A stretch of DNA of 64,000 nt from positions 186,001 to 250,000 of the forward strand of contig NZ_JAGKSQ010000003.1 in assembly GCF_017939705.1 (NCBI RefSeq). The letters run 5' to 3'. This document shows, piece by piece, positions 32,103-41,746 of the stretch. The notes beneath the pieces were generated by a model. It was not told the origin of the DNA and searched no databases. It saw nothing but the letters and a program-made list of their open reading frames with translations. Numbering within the stretch: the stretch's first letter is position 1; the number at the start of each line of letters is the position of its first letter. The DNA is from Halalkalibacter suaedae. GTDB lineage: Bacteria; Bacillota; Bacilli; Bacillales; Bacillaceae_D. The position numbers were made by a program, and so were the translations under genes.

Positions 32103-33563
32103 TCACCTACTTTCATTCGTTTGTAATGCTTCCATTAATGCTTCTTCAGAAGGTTCTGTTAAACATAAATCAACCTTATAGCCACACTTTTCGGCAGCCT
32201 TTTTAGAAAGTGGGCCAAAACAGATAATCTTTGCCCTTTCTGATAGCTGAAGTGGGGTTTGCTCACAGTCTTTCATTTGTTCTGTAATGACATAAACCGA
32301 TTCTGCACTTGGAAATATAATCGTGTCAATGCGATCCTCATCAAGAAGACGTCTACAGGTCCAATTGGATTGTTTGACGACTTTTTCCTCATGTGAAATC
32401 AGAAAATCATGTTCACCATATATCTTTGTTCTATCTTCGTTCATAGTCAGGGATTGCGGACCAACAACTAGACATTTCCCTTCTTTTATCATCTCATTAT
32501 TCGGAAATGCAAGACAAGCAAAAGACTCTATCGCCCTTCTTGATTTAATAGAAGCTCCGTAAAAGGTTGCTTTTAACGAGCGAACATCAATTTTTTGTTT
32601 ACTTAATTGCTTAAAGAACCAACTAACACTCGTAGGAGAGTGAAACACTATTTCATCATAGTCACGAATATCTTCGCTTAATTCCAATTCCATCTCAGTT
32701 GTTTGGAAACGTGGAAATTCAAATACATCAGCTCCAGACTGACGAAGATGTTCAGCAATTGAACTTGCTCCTTCTGATGTTCGTCCAAATAGCAGCTGTT
32801 TCCCAAACAATAGTTGCCTTTCAAACCAACTTTCCTTTGTGCGAAGTTTAGCTACATCACCGACTAAAGTAATAGCTGGATTCGAAAACTTCTTTTCACG
32901 AACGATCTCGGCAATCGTTTCTAGAGTTCCACTTAATGTTTTTTGCTTGCCTAGCGTTCCCCATTGAATCAGTATGACTGGGGTGTCCGGTTTGCGCCCA
33001 TGTGCAATTAGTTGTTCACAAATATATGGAAGGTTTTTCACACCCATATAAAAGGCAATTGTATCTACACCAGTAGCAACTCCTGCCCAGTCGATAAGTG
33101 GCTGACCATTAGGTGATTTGTCATGCCCCGTAATAATAGCAAAAGAGGCCCCATGCTCTCGATGAGTAACTGGTATACCAGCATAGGTTGCTGCTCCTAT
33201 CCCTGCTGTAATACCTGGTACAATCTCATAGGATATTCCTACTGCTTCAAGTGCCTCTGCTTCCTCCCCAACTCGCCCAAATACACTCGGGTCCCCCCCT
33301 TTTAGACGAACGACAACTTTGCCTTCCAATGCATACTTTACGAGCAAATCATTAATTGCTTCCTGCCTTAGAAGATGTCTGTCTGGCAGTTTTCCGCAAT
33401 AGACAAGCTCTGCACCTGGCTTGGTTTCTTCTAGCAATAAAGGATTAACTAACCTGTCATAAAGAACAACATCAGCAATCCTTAAACATTGTTGGCCTTT
33501 CACTGTCATTAAGCGAATATCCCCAGGCCCTGCACCAACTAAATAAACATACCCTTCTCTCAT
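32103..33563 (-). CDS. Uroporphyrinogen-III methyltransferase fused to uroporphyrinogen-III synthase
   Basis: 486 residues from the ATG at 33563 (GAGGAG seven bases upstream). Residues 1-245 are the SUMT/CobA domain: YLVGAGPGDIRLMTVKG, VVRLKGGDPSVFGR, VPGITAGIGAATYAGIP. Residues of about 250-480 look like a HemD domain (VFHSPTSVSWFF, IIFPSAESVYVI). The fusion makes precorrin-2 from hydroxymethylbilane. The second domain is more divergent than the first. First gene of the siroheme operon. Confidence 0.9.
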   Translation of the reverse strand: MREGYVYLVGAGPGDIRLMTVKGQQCLRIADVVLYDRLVNPLLLEETKPGAELVYCGKLPDRHLLRQEAINDLLVKYALEGKVVVRLKGGDPSVFGRVGEEAEALEAVGISYEIVPGITAGIGAATYAGIPVTHREHGASFAIITGHDKSPNGQPLIDWAGVATGVDTIAFYMGVKNLPYICEQLIAHGRKPDTPVILIQWGTLGKQKTLSGTLETIAEIVREKKFSNPAITLVGDVAKLRTKESWFERQLLFGKQLLFGRTSEGASSIAEHLRQSGADVFEFPRFQTTEMELELSEDIRDYDEIVFHSPTSVSWFFKQLSKQKIDVRSLKATFYGASIKSRRAIESFACLAFPNNEMIKEGKCLVVGPQSLTMNEDRTKIYGEHDFLISHEEKVVKQSNWTCRRLLDEDRIDTIIFPSAESVYVITEQMKDCEQTPLQLSERAKIICFGPLSKKAAEKCGYKVDLCLTEPSEEALMEALQTNESR

Positions 33564-33734
33564 ATAAACGCTCCTCAATATCCGACTATTTATATCTGTA
33601 TTATCAATTATAATATAAGCCATCTAATTGCTCAAACTAATCCTAGTATACCCTCTTACCCCTGTTGTAAATAGAATAACACGACAGAGCAATGGGTACT
33701 CTAACTAATTGAAAACAATGATATTAATAAAAGA

Positions 33735-33751
33735 CGTTAGATTATCTGACA
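33735..33751 (+). promoter_or_regulatory. GlnR/TnrA operator upstream of tnrA
   Basis: CGTTAGATTATCTGACA fits the 17-bp GlnR/TnrA consensus (TGTNANAWWWTNTNACA) at every fixed position except the first. It lies about 100 bases before the gene, consistent with the known autoregulation of tnrA. Confidence 0.75.
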
Positions 33752-33835
33752 TCAAAAACCCTTTTCTTCCATAACCTATGCTATGATAGAAAAAAGATTG
33801 AACATTCTAACTTAAAAGGCTGTGGGGTGGAATGG

Positions 33836-34141
33836 GTGTCGTCATATAAAGATAAAAAAGTGATAACCATTGGGATTGTAAGTGAGTTGACAGGACTTTC
33901 CGAACGTAAAATCCGCTACTATGAAGAAAGAAAGTTAATTTATCCAGAACGCTCTAAAGGTGGAACGAGAAAGTACTCGTTTCTAGACGTTGAAAGATTA
34001 CTCGATATTGCAAACAAAATGGAAGACGGCATGCAAACCTTTGAAATTAGGAAAATGGAACAAAAGCAACTTCAGAAAAAAGAGGTTCGCGACCGCATGT
34101 TACGTGGTCAGTTGAATGCCGCATTTAATATCCGCAAATAA
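33836..34141 (+). CDS. tnrA: TnrA nitrogen regulator (MerR family)
   Basis: 101 residues. The MerR-type winged helix [20 protein letters not shown] then [16 protein letters not shown] and [21 protein letters not shown] closely matches B. subtilis TnrA. The C-terminal tail [14 protein letters not shown] is the part that binds feedback-inhibited glutamine synthetase and senses nitrogen excess. The start is either GTG at 33836 or GTG at 33827. A good GlnR/TnrA operator lies upstream. Active in nitrogen limitation. Confidence 0.9.
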   Translation: MSSYKDKKVITIGIVSELTGLSERKIRYYEERKLIYPERSKGGTRKYSFLDVERLLDIANKMEDGMQTFEIRKMEQKQLQKKEVRDRMLRGQLNAAFNIRK

Positions 34142-34184
34142 CACATGTGTAACGAGATTTATTCTCGTTGTGCATGTGTTTTTT
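34140..34184 (+). terminator. Terminator of tnrA
   Basis: AACACATG with CATGTGTT and inner AACGAG/CTCGTT stem, followed by TTTTTG. Confidence 0.85.
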
Positions 34185-34263
34185 GTTTGTTTTTTTTGTA
34201 ATCCTCATAATTAATCAGACAAATGACAAACTAACGATAAGCTAATTGAAAGAAGGTGCCACG

Positions 34264-35070
34264 ATGCGTCGTGTTTGTTTGGGGTTGTTTATGATGATAA
34301 CAATGACTGTTTTCTTTTTCTCGACATGTGACTCAAAAATAGAAGCAGCTGATATAACACATGCTGCAATCATCATTGATGACTTTGGTGGTGAGGTAAA
34401 AGGCGTTGATTCATTTTTGAATAGCAACATTCCTATTACAGTTGCCATTATGCCTTTTCTAGAACAGTCAGAGGAGCAAGCAAAACGAGCCCACGCTGCC
34501 GGATTTGAAATTATCATTCATTTACCGATGGAGCCTAGACAAGGGAAAGCATCCTGGCTTGGGCCAAATGCGATTACCAGTGATCTTTCAAATGATGAGG
34601 TCAGAAGAAGAGTAATCCAAGCAATTGAAAATGTTCCTCACGCAAAAGGGATTAATAATCATATGGGTTCAAAAATAGTCGAGGACGAACGAATCATTAG
34701 GGTTGTTTTAGAAGTGGCAAAAGAGCATGGGTTATATGTCATTGATAGCGGGACAAGTTCCAAATCGGTCATTCCAGAACTTTCTTCTGAAATGAACATT
34801 CCTACTTCCTCAAGGGATATTTTCCTTGATGATACCCTTTCTTCAAGACAGTATGTTACTAAACAAATGATGGCATTGCTAAAAATGGCTCAAAAAAATG
34901 GACAGGCTATCGCCATCGGTCATGTTGGTATAAAAGGGGAAGAAACATTTGCAGGCATTTCCAATGCCCTCAAACAATTCAAGGATAATAATGTCGAGAT
35001 TGTACCAATGTCCTATTTATTTAATACCTCAGTTGAGAAAGACCATAGTCGATTTTGGCAACCAAACTAA
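34264..35070 (+). CDS. Divergent polysaccharide deacetylase family protein, secreted
   Basis: 268 residues from the ATG at 34264. Signal-peptide-like start (CLGLFMMITMTVFFFST) followed by the divergent polysaccharide deacetylase domain: AAIIIDDFGGEVKGV with the metal-binding Asp pair, EIIIHLPMEP with His, and NNHMGSKIVED. It probably trims cell-wall carbohydrate. Followed by GNAT and subtilase genes on the same strand, likely an operon. Confidence 0.8.
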   Translation: MRRVCLGLFMMITMTVFFFSTCDSKIEAADITHAAIIIDDFGGEVKGVDSFLNSNIPITVAIMPFLEQSEEQAKRAHAAGFEIIIHLPMEPRQGKASWLGPNAITSDLSNDEVRRRVIQAIENVPHAKGINNHMGSKIVEDERIIRVVLEVAKEHGLYVIDSGTSSKSVIPELSSEMNIPTSSRDIFLDDTLSSRQYVTKQMMALLKMAQKNGQAIAIGHVGIKGEETFAGISNALKQFKDNNVEIVPMSYLFNTSVEKDHSRFWQPN

Positions 35071-35085
35071 AGGGGAGGAGATCAC

Positions 35086-35652
35086 TTGCTTGCAACCCAA
35101 TTCAGTCAAACTGTTCATACATTTCAGTCCAAGGATGGTACTCCCATCAGGTTGCGACCTGTAAGGATAGAAGACGCTAGCGAAATTGTCGAAGCAGCCA
35201 AAAGTATTATCGACAAAGGTGTGTTCATTCAAAAGAAAAAGGTTCGTAGTGTAACCGAGGAACAGCAATTTATAAGAGACATGATCGATAATGGTCATAT
35301 GTATATCGTAGCTGAGGTGAATGGTATTGTACGCGGTATAGCTAGAGTTCTTCGAGGGGATTTAAATATGAAAAGACATACAGGTCTTTTTAGAACATGG
35401 CTTCATGAAGATGCTCAAGGCAAGGGGATCGGGAAACAGATCATGAAGTACACCCTTGATTGGTGCCAAAGTGAAGGACTCCATAAGCTCTGTTTAACCG
35501 TCTTTTCAACGAATGACATTGCTCTAAAGCTGTACGAGCGAGCTGGGTTTATTATTGAAGGTGTTCAAAAGGACCAAGTTATCTTCAACACTCAGTTTGC
35601 TGATGAAATATGGATGGCTTATTTCTTTAAAAAAGAAGGTGAAATTAGATGA
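35086..35652 (+). CDS. GNAT family N-acetyltransferase
   Basis: 188 residues from TTG at 35086 (GGGGAGG seven bases upstream). The acetyl-CoA loop is TWLHEDAQGKGIGKQIMKY, then LTVFSTNDIALKLYERAGF. N-terminal IRLRPVRIEDASEI is typical. Substrate unknown. Its stop overlaps the start of the protease gene (ATGA), so expression is coupled. Confidence 0.85.
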   Translation: MLATQFSQTVHTFQSKDGTPIRLRPVRIEDASEIVEAAKSIIDKGVFIQKKKVRSVTEEQQFIRDMIDNGHMYIVAEVNGIVRGIARVLRGDLNMKRHTGLFRTWLHEDAQGKGIGKQIMKYTLDWCQSEGLHKLCLTVFSTNDIALKLYERAGFIIEGVQKDQVIFNTQFADEIWMAYFFKKEGEIR

Positions 35653-37475
35653 TTCGTGGAATAAAAGTTGCTCTCTTCATAGCGATCGTTGGTTTAGGTC
35701 TATTATTAATTGGAGAAACCTTAATTGATGACAATCAATTTGCCGTCCAAAACGTTGATATTCCAAAGAATTTGGAAGTATCAGCTATGGATCACTTAAT
35801 GGCTGAAGATTTATCAATGACAACTTCAATGTTCTTAAAGCAACTTTCCGTTCAAATGCAACGCTGGGCTGAACGTGACCTAAGTACAGGACAATTACAA
35901 GAAGAATTTGAAGAAGAGCTGAAAGAACATGCTCATTTCAACGGCTTTGCCATATTGAAAAATGACAAAGTGATTGTTGAAGCAGGTCATATAAAAGAAA
36001 TTAATCCTGATAACCTAACACATCGACATATGAACAGTCAGTTTTCTGATCCATACCAAATTGATGGTCATCAATATATGTTAATGGGTGAACGCCTTGA
36101 CAATGGACTTGTTGTTCTAGGAGAAGTAAAACTATCATTTGTTAAAGATTTTGTAAAAGGACTTGCCTCTGTTGCTGACGCGAATGGGACATTTTTCGTC
36201 TCTGGAGATTATCCAAGTGTGAATTGGAAAACAACCGATGACCTTCCCGAAAATCTTGAATCTGAGGTCGTTCCAGAACTCGGATGGCAAATTGTTGTCC
36301 ATTCAGAAGGGCAATCTATCCAATCATTGGACCGTGAATATATTGAAAAACAAGCTGTAATAAAATTTAAGCACCCTGAGACAGCGTCTGTTTGGTTTGC
36401 CGACCAGCCTGATTTAACCATTATCGAAAACAAAAGTCCTTTGTTTCTCGTTGAGTCAGCAAATGAAAATACAATTGAGCTCATTCAGCGGTTGAAAAGA
36501 GATTATGATCTAGCCATTGTTGAACCGAACTATACTCTTAGTAAACAAGTTGGTTTTCTAACAACTGTTCCAAAACAAGAACAGGAAAAACAAAAAGACA
36601 TGACACCTTTAAGTTCTATCAAACCTAACGATGAATTTTTCCGGCCATATCAATGGAATTTAAATCAAATTGAAACAGATAAGGGCTGGAGTTTATCTAG
36701 TGGTGATGATGTGGTTATTGCTGTACTTGATACCGGTGTTGATCCAAACCACTTAGACTTAAAAGGAAAGCTTGTCCATGGTTATAATGCGTTTGATGAT
36801 TCTTTAGATTTCACCGATCAACATGGACATGGAACACATGTCGCTGGCATCGCCGCTGCTCTAACAAATAATGTGACTGGTATTGCCGGTGTATCGGCAC
36901 AAAGCCGTATTCTCCCTGTAAAAGTTCTGAATGAAAATGGTGAGGGATCATCTTATGAAGTTGCAAAAGGAATCTACTGGGCCGTTCAACATGGAGCTGA
37001 TGTCATTAACATGAGTCTCGGTGATTATCATTCATCAGACATCCTATATGATGCCATCCGCTATGCATATGAAGAAGATGTCGTTCTAATAGCCGCATCA
37101 GGAAATGACAATGTTGCAGATCCAATGTACCCTTCTAACTATAAGGAAGTACTGACCGTGTCTGCTGTGAATGACGCTAGGAACCGTGCCTTCTTCTCTA
37201 ATTTCGGTAATCATGTTGATGTTGCGGCACCTGGCGAGCATATTCCTAGTCTATTTCCTGATAATAACTACGTCGTTATGTCTGGAACATCAATGGCAGC
37301 TCCCCATGTTGCTGGACTAGCCGGGTTGATTCGCTCATTTAGTCCTGAATTAACAAATAAACAAGTATATGAAGTGATCACTTCAACAGCAACTGATTTA
37401 GGTACAAGAGGCTATGATCCCTACTATGGCTTTGGTGAAATCGATGTTGAAGCTGCACTACGCTCATTAAAGTAA
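35649..37475 (+). CDS. Subtilisin-like serine protease with N-terminal membrane anchor
   Basis: 608 residues. N-terminal helix VALFIAIVGLGLLLIG (6-21) acts as signal or anchor; residues of about 45-200 form an extracytoplasmic sensor-like region; 235-300 resemble a subtilase inhibitor propeptide; the S8 catalytic domain follows, with Asp361 (VLDTGVD), His394 (HGHGTHVAG) and Ser548 (SGTSMAAPHVAG). The long region before the propeptide is unusual for a plain secreted subtilisin. Last gene of the trio; a terminator follows at 37736. Confidence 0.9.
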   Translation: MIRGIKVALFIAIVGLGLLLIGETLIDDNQFAVQNVDIPKNLEVSAMDHLMAEDLSMTTSMFLKQLSVQMQRWAERDLSTGQLQEEFEEELKEHAHFNGFAILKNDKVIVEAGHIKEINPDNLTHRHMNSQFSDPYQIDGHQYMLMGERLDNGLVVLGEVKLSFVKDFVKGLASVADANGTFFVSGDYPSVNWKTTDDLPENLESEVVPELGWQIVVHSEGQSIQSLDREYIEKQAVIKFKHPETASVWFADQPDLTIIENKSPLFLVESANENTIELIQRLKRDYDLAIVEPNYTLSKQVGFLTTVPKQEQEKQKDMTPLSSIKPNDEFFRPYQWNLNQIETDKGWSLSSGDDVVIAVLDTGVDPNHLDLKGKLVHGYNAFDDSLDFTDQHGHGTHVAGIAAALTNNVTGIAGVSAQSRILPVKVLNENGEGSSYEVAKGIYWAVQHGADVINMSLGDYHSSDILYDAIRYAYEEDVVLIAASGNDNVADPMYPSNYKEVLTVSAVNDARNRAFFSNFGNHVDVAAPGEHIPSLFPDNNYVVMSGTSMAAPHVAGLAGLIRSFSPELTNKQVYEVITSTATDLGTRGYDPYYGFGEIDVEAALRSLK

Positions 37476-37522
37476 AATTTTCAAAAGTGAATAAATGGAA
37501 AAGGCCAGATAGTGGATGAACA

Positions 37523-37697
37523 CCGCTACTGAAATATACTTCGCTTTCCGCGGGAAGCCGGTGAGCCTCCTCGTGCCTCGGCACTGTGGGGTCTCACCTT
37601 TGGCTTTTGTGTCCCGCAGGAGTCTACGTATATTTCATCCGCTACGTGATTACGTTGTTCGGTATATCAGTTAGTAACTTTAGTTCCCAGCCTTTTC
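37523..37697 (+). repeat. Repeat family A, copy 3
   Basis: Core 37523-37643, right arm through CTTTAGTTCCCAGCC at 37697; the left arm is eroded. Apical hairpin GTGCC-TC-GGCAC. Lies after the protease gene. Confidence 0.8.
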
Positions 37698-37735
37698 TCA
37701 AACCACAAAGGTAAACTTCAGAGGCTCCAAAAGTC

Positions 37736-37769
37736 TAACGGACAATGATTTCAATATCATTGTCCGTTA
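37736..37769 (+). terminator. Terminator-like hairpin between the repeats
   Basis: TAACGGACAATGAT and its exact complement, 14-bp stem, 6-nt loop, then TTTG. Probably ends the deacetylase-GNAT-protease transcript. Confidence 0.7.
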
Positions 37770-37985
37770 TTTGTCTCATTGTGGGGGCCTATCTACTCCA
37801 ACATTTACGAGTACTCATTAGCCTTCTCAGCTCATGGTTCCATACCGAAGAGGTTGAGCATTTCGACAGATGTAACATTCTTAATATTTAATAGAAAACT
37901 TTATGATATCTAAAAATAGGAAGGTCGAGTTATTTGATGTCTTTTAAATCGGTTTTAAGAAGTAAGTAATATTCCATTTTCCTCT

Positions 37986-38122
37986 ATTTAAGCGGACGGG
38001 ATGGGAGGGCCGACTCCTGCAGGAAGAAAAGGGCAGGTTGAAATCCACCGGCATAGCCGGTTAGTTCAACGCCCTCCGGCGGGTGCTGCCCCCCATCCCG
38101 GTAGCGAATGCGAAGCGTCTTT
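37986..38122 (+). repeat. Repeat family B, copy 2
   Basis: Same layout as the copy at 18346: GGGATGGG/CCCATCCC outer stem, inner GTTGAA/TTCAAC instead of GTGGAA/TTCCAC. As at the first site, it lies about 300 bases to the right of a family A copy. The stretch 37770-37985 holds nothing else I can support. Confidence 0.85.
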
Positions 38123-38183
38123 TCATGACCAGAATCACTAAAAAAGCTTGTCGACTAACCACATAATGACTTTGTCGACAAGG

Positions 38184-38224
38184 AAAAAGGAAAAACGCCT
38201 CATCAACGTTTTTCCTTTTTTTTA
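38184..38224 (-). terminator. Terminator of the sulfate assimilation operon
   Basis: Leftward stem AAAAAGGAAAAACG with CGTTTTTCCTTTTT, 9-10-nt loop. It touches the cysC stop codon. Confidence 0.8.
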
Positions 38225-38815
38225 TAAAATATTCTTCTCTTTTAAATATGCCAAAATCGTCTCAACTGATTCTTCAACAGTTTGCTTATCAGAATCAACA
38301 ACGATCTCAGGAGCCTCTGGTTCTTCGTACGGGGAACTAATTCCCGTAAAAGCAGGGATCTCGCCTGATCTAGCCTTTTTATAAAGACCTTTTGGATCTC
38401 TCTGTTCGCATGCCTCTAGAGAACATCGAACATATACCTCAATAAATTCTCCCTCTTCAACAAGCTCACGAACACGATCGCGATCTTCTTTAAATGGTGA
38501 AATAAACGCTGTACAAACCACTGTACCTGAGTCGACAAATAACTTTGCAACTTCGCCAATTCGTCTAATATTTTCTTTACGGTCATCATCACTAAAACCG
38601 AGACCTTTATTTAAACCAAGACGGACATTGTCTCCATCAAGGATATAGCTTTTAGTTCCTTGTTCGAATAATCGATGCTCAAGGGCATTCGCTAGTGTAG
38701 ATTTCCCCGCACCAGATAATCCTGTAAACCATAGGATGCAACTACGATGTCCATTTCGCTTTTGACGCTCTTCTTTTTTGATTGTTGTTTCATGCCAGAC
38801 TAGGTTCTCTGCCAC
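38222..38815 (-). CDS. cysC: Adenylylsulfate kinase
   Basis: 197 residues. P-loop GLSGAGKST at 32-40, then [19 protein letters not shown] and [13 protein letters not shown]. Phosphorylates adenylylsulfate to PAPS. Last gene of cysH-sat-cysC. Confidence 0.95.
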   Translation of the reverse strand: MAENLVWHETTIKKEERQKRNGHRSCILWFTGLSGAGKSTLANALEHRLFEQGTKSYILDGDNVRLGLNKGLGFSDDDRKENIRRIGEVAKLFVDSGTVVCTAFISPFKEDRDRVRELVEEGEFIEVYVRCSLEACEQRDPKGLYKKARSGEIPAFTGISSPYEEPEAPEIVVDSDKQTVEESVETILAYLKEKNIL

Positions 38816-38829
38816 ATTAAATCCCCCTC

Positions 38830-39975
38830 TTACGATTGAACTTTTTGTTTCATGCCACGAATAAGTACTTCTACTACTTCTTTACGGCTAAACTCAGGTG
38901 GTGGTGTAACACCTTCAGAAAGCATTTGACGAACCTTAGTTCCAGATAAAATCACACGATCTTCTTTACTATGTGGGCATGTTTTCGTTGAAGCCATGTT
39001 TCCACAAGCCTTACAGAAAAAGCTGTGTTCAAAAAACAATGGTTCAATTCCAAGTTCATCCTTCTCGAATTCCGAGAAAATAAGTTGAGCATCGTACGTT
39101 CCATAATAATCACCAACACCGGCATGATCGCGTCCAACTATAAAGTGAGTACAACCAAAGTTTTGGCGAACGATTGCGTGGAAAACAGCTTCACGTGGAC
39201 CGGCATAGCGCATTGCTGCTGGGAATACTGCTAAGAAGACACGATCTTTCGGGTAATATTTATCAAGTAATACTTCATAGCTTTCCATTCTCACGTCAGC
39301 CGGGATATCATCCGATTTCGTTTCTCCAACTAGCGGATTTAAAAATAATCCATCAACAATTTCTAATGCTGATTTTTGAATATATTCATGTGCACGGTGA
39401 ACAGGATTACGTGTTTGGAATCCAACAATTCTCTTCCAGCCAAGCTCCTCGAATTTCGCACGAGTTTCGGCAGGATCTAAATGATATTCAGCAAAACGAT
39501 CACGCTCTAAACGCTTTGTTAAAGTAATTGGACCGGCAACATATACAATTGCACGCTCAAATAACTTATTTACCCCAGGATGGGCTTGATCTGTAGTTCG
39601 ATAAACATTTGCAGCTTCTTCTTCTTTATTTGGTTCAAATACTTCAGTAACCTCAATCACACCATACACATCACCTTGATGAACAAGTTTCACCTTTTCA
39701 CCTGTTTCAAGTGAGTTTGCAATGTCTCCATCTACAGGTAATGTAATTGGAATGCTCCAAATCGTCCCATCAGCTAATCGCATATTTTTAACAACAGATT
39801 CATAATCATTCTTGCCAAGGAAACCTGTTAAAGGACTAAATGCACCAATCCCAATCAATTCAAGGTCTGATAATGCAAACGCGTCTAGTTCAATTTCCTT
39901 GTTAATTCCTGATACATCATAAGTTGGTTCGAAGCGTTGAATCAATGTGCCACCGTGTGCTTTAATTGTTGTCAT
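38830..39975 (-). CDS. sat: Sulfate adenylyltransferase
   Basis: 381 residues. The ATP-sulfurylase motifs [15 protein letters not shown] and GRDHAGVG are present, and a [15 protein letters not shown] metal-binding stretch near the C-terminus. Makes adenylylsulfate from sulfate and ATP. Middle gene of the operon, 15 bases before cysC. Confidence 0.95.
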   Translation of the reverse strand: MTTIKAHGGTLIQRFEPTYDVSGINKEIELDAFALSDLELIGIGAFSPLTGFLGKNDYESVVKNMRLADGTIWSIPITLPVDGDIANSLETGEKVKLVHQGDVYGVIEVTEVFEPNKEEEAANVYRTTDQAHPGVNKLFERAIVYVAGPITLTKRLERDRFAEYHLDPAETRAKFEELGWKRIVGFQTRNPVHRAHEYIQKSALEIVDGLFLNPLVGETKSDDIPADVRMESYEVLLDKYYPKDRVFLAVFPAAMRYAGPREAVFHAIVRQNFGCTHFIVGRDHAGVGDYYGTYDAQLIFSEFEKDELGIEPLFFEHSFFCKACGNMASTKTCPHSKEDRVILSGTKVRQMLSEGVTPPPEFSRKEVVEVLIRGMKQKVQS

Positions 39976-40005
39976 TGTTTTTAAATCCTCCTAGATAATA
40001 GTTAA

Positions 40006-40728
40006 TTAAATGCCACTTCCGTTGATATGCAATCCACACTCTGTTTTCGATGTGTTTGCCCATCTGCCACTTCGAGGATCTTCGCCTTCAGCGACGGGCT
40101 TGGTACAGTACTCGCAACCAATACTTGGGTAGTTTTTGTCATGTAATTCATTATAATCAAGTTTATGAAGTCGAATATACATCCAGATTTCTTCTTCTGT
40201 CCAATGAATTAATGGGCATATCTTAATTGATTTGAAACGGTTATCCTTATTCACAAACTGCGTATTAGCTCGTGTAGGTGATTGCTCACGACGAAGCCCT
40301 GAAATCCATGCGTCATACTTATCTAATTCCCGTTGCAAAGGAACGAGTTTACGAACACCACAGCAAGCATCCGGTTGTTTTTCCCAAAGCTTATCTCCAT
40401 ACTTCTCAGCTTGTTCTTCAGGAGTAATTTCGGGCTTTGCAATCTCAATGTTCAATGTCGGATATCTAGCTTTGACCTTATCAATCAATTCATAGGTTTC
40501 TTTGAAATGAAAATCAGTATCCAAAAAAACAATTGTGGCATCCTTTTTGACCTTACTAATTAAATCAATTAAAACCATTCCTTCAGCACCAAAACTACAG
40601 GAATAAACTAGTTTATCTTCAAATGTAGCGTACGCCCATTTTAGTACCTCAAGTGTATCTTTTCGTTCCAATAATTTATTGTAATGCTCATAGTCCTTTT
40701 CTAGGACTGACTCAAATGTCACAGTCAT
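40006..40728 (-). CDS. cysH: Phosphoadenylyl/adenylyl-sulfate reductase
   Basis: 240 residues. VYSCSFGAEGMVLIDL, DTDFHFKETYEL, the Cys pairs CCGVRK and GCEYCTKP that bind an iron-sulfur cluster in the bacterial enzyme, and the catalytic C-terminal ECGLHI. The cluster motif suggests it can use APS as well as PAPS. First gene of the operon; promoter at 40807-40836. No S-box is visible, unlike the B. subtilis cysH leader. Confidence 0.93.
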   Translation of the reverse strand: MTVTFESVLEKDYEHYNKLLERKDTLEVLKWAYATFEDKLVYSCSFGAEGMVLIDLISKVKKDATIVFLDTDFHFKETYELIDKVKARYPTLNIEIAKPEITPEEQAEKYGDKLWEKQPDACCGVRKLVPLQRELDKYDAWISGLRREQSPTRANTQFVNKDNRFKSIKICPLIHWTEEEIWMYIRLHKLDYNELHDKNYPSIGCEYCTKPVAEGEDPRSGRWANTSKTECGLHINGSGI

Positions 40729-40806
40729 GATGATTTCACCCCTTTTATTACTTTTTCATATGAATGATTTTTAATCCCTTGTATTTTTATATGATTTATT
40801 AGTTTA

Positions 40807-40836
40807 ATAGTAATCCAACACCATCCATGATGTCAA
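40807..40836 (-). promoter_or_regulatory. Promoter of cysH-sat-cysC
   Basis: Leftward TTGACA (40831-40836), 18-bp spacer, TACTAT (40807-40812). About 75-100 bases of leader follow with no clear riboswitch. Confidence 0.75.
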
Positions 40837-40851
40837 TATACTCATTTACCT

Positions 40852-40892
40852 AGAAAAGGTATCTCAAAAATGGAATATTTTCGAGATACCTT
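40852..40892 (-). terminator. Terminator of the DUF4097 lipoprotein gene
   Basis: AAGGTATCTC and GAGATACCTT, perfect 10-bp stem, then TTTTCTA leftward. Confidence 0.8.
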
Positions 40893-40904
40893 AAATATGA
40901 TGAT

Positions 40905-41672
40905 TTATGGTTGAGTAATTTGACCACTTACATCTTCAATTGTGACGGATCCTTGCTGGCTTTCAACGACTGTTACATTACCATTAACACCTGTTATTTT
41001 AATATTTCCATATCCATTCCTAACTGTAACCTCACCTTGATAATCCTCAATCGTCAGAGCACCAGATCCATTAGTACTAAATAAATTCCCCGATGACTTA
41101 GTTACACTAGTCTCTCCTGATGCATTATTTATTGTTGTATCCCCAGATACATTTGTTAACATTACTTTTCCAGCACCATCTGTAATTTTGACTGTTCCAT
41201 TAATTTGATCAAGAAACAAATGATCTGAACCATGTTCAATAACCAGATCACTAGCCATTGAATTAACTTTCAATTGTCCTTCATTCTGTTTGTAGTCAAT
41301 TTTTAAATCATTCGGTACTTTAATCTCTAAATGAATATTGCCTTGCTCAATCTCTGCACCTCTTGTGACTGCTGTTGTTAAAAGTGCACCTTCATCTACT
41401 TCTGTCAAACTCATACTTAAATGCTCTTCTAAAAAGGTCCTCGCTTGCTCTTCTTCTTCACTCATTACTGAGAGTGTTGCCTCAACCTCAATCTGGTCAA
41501 GTCCTTCAACACCAGTAATTGTGACATCACCTTCATCATGTTGAATGAAAAATGTTTCAAGACCGCTTGCTTCTAATTGTATTGTTTCTGTTTCTTCGAC
41601 TGTCAGAATATTACACCCACTTAAAACCGTCAGCATCATTAATAAAAATCCTATCAACCATTTAGTTTTCAT
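40905..41672 (-). CDS. DUF4097 beta-helix lipoprotein
   Basis: 255 residues. Signal peptide with lipobox LSGC (Cys near residue 20). The rest is a run of short repeated beta strands (for example VKITDGAGKVMLTNVSGDT) as in the DUF4097 family of putative adhesins. Probably faces the outside of the membrane. Related domains occur in stress regulators such as LiaX-like proteins; role here unknown. Confidence 0.8.
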   Translation of the reverse strand: MKTKWLIGFLLMMLTVLSGCNILTVEETETIQLEASGLETFFIQHDEGDVTITGVEGLDQIEVEATLSVMSEEEEQARTFLEEHLSMSLTEVDEGALLTTAVTRGAEIEQGNIHLEIKVPNDLKIDYKQNEGQLKVNSMASDLVIEHGSDHLFLDQINGTVKITDGAGKVMLTNVSGDTTINNASGETSVTKSSGNLFSTNGSGALTIEDYQGEVTVRNGYGNIKITGVNGNVTVVESQQGSVTIEDVSGQITQP

Positions 41673-41746
41673 ATTCTCCGCTCCTGTCCATCTGTCTAAG
41701 TCTAGTTTACAGAATGTCTATCAAGAAGCAACCAGAATGCATGCCA

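Noticed and set aside
40737-40840. S-box leader ahead of cysH as in B. subtilis
   Set aside because: The core sequences (AGAGAGG.GGAGGG, CTCAGCAACC) are absent in the ~100-base leader.
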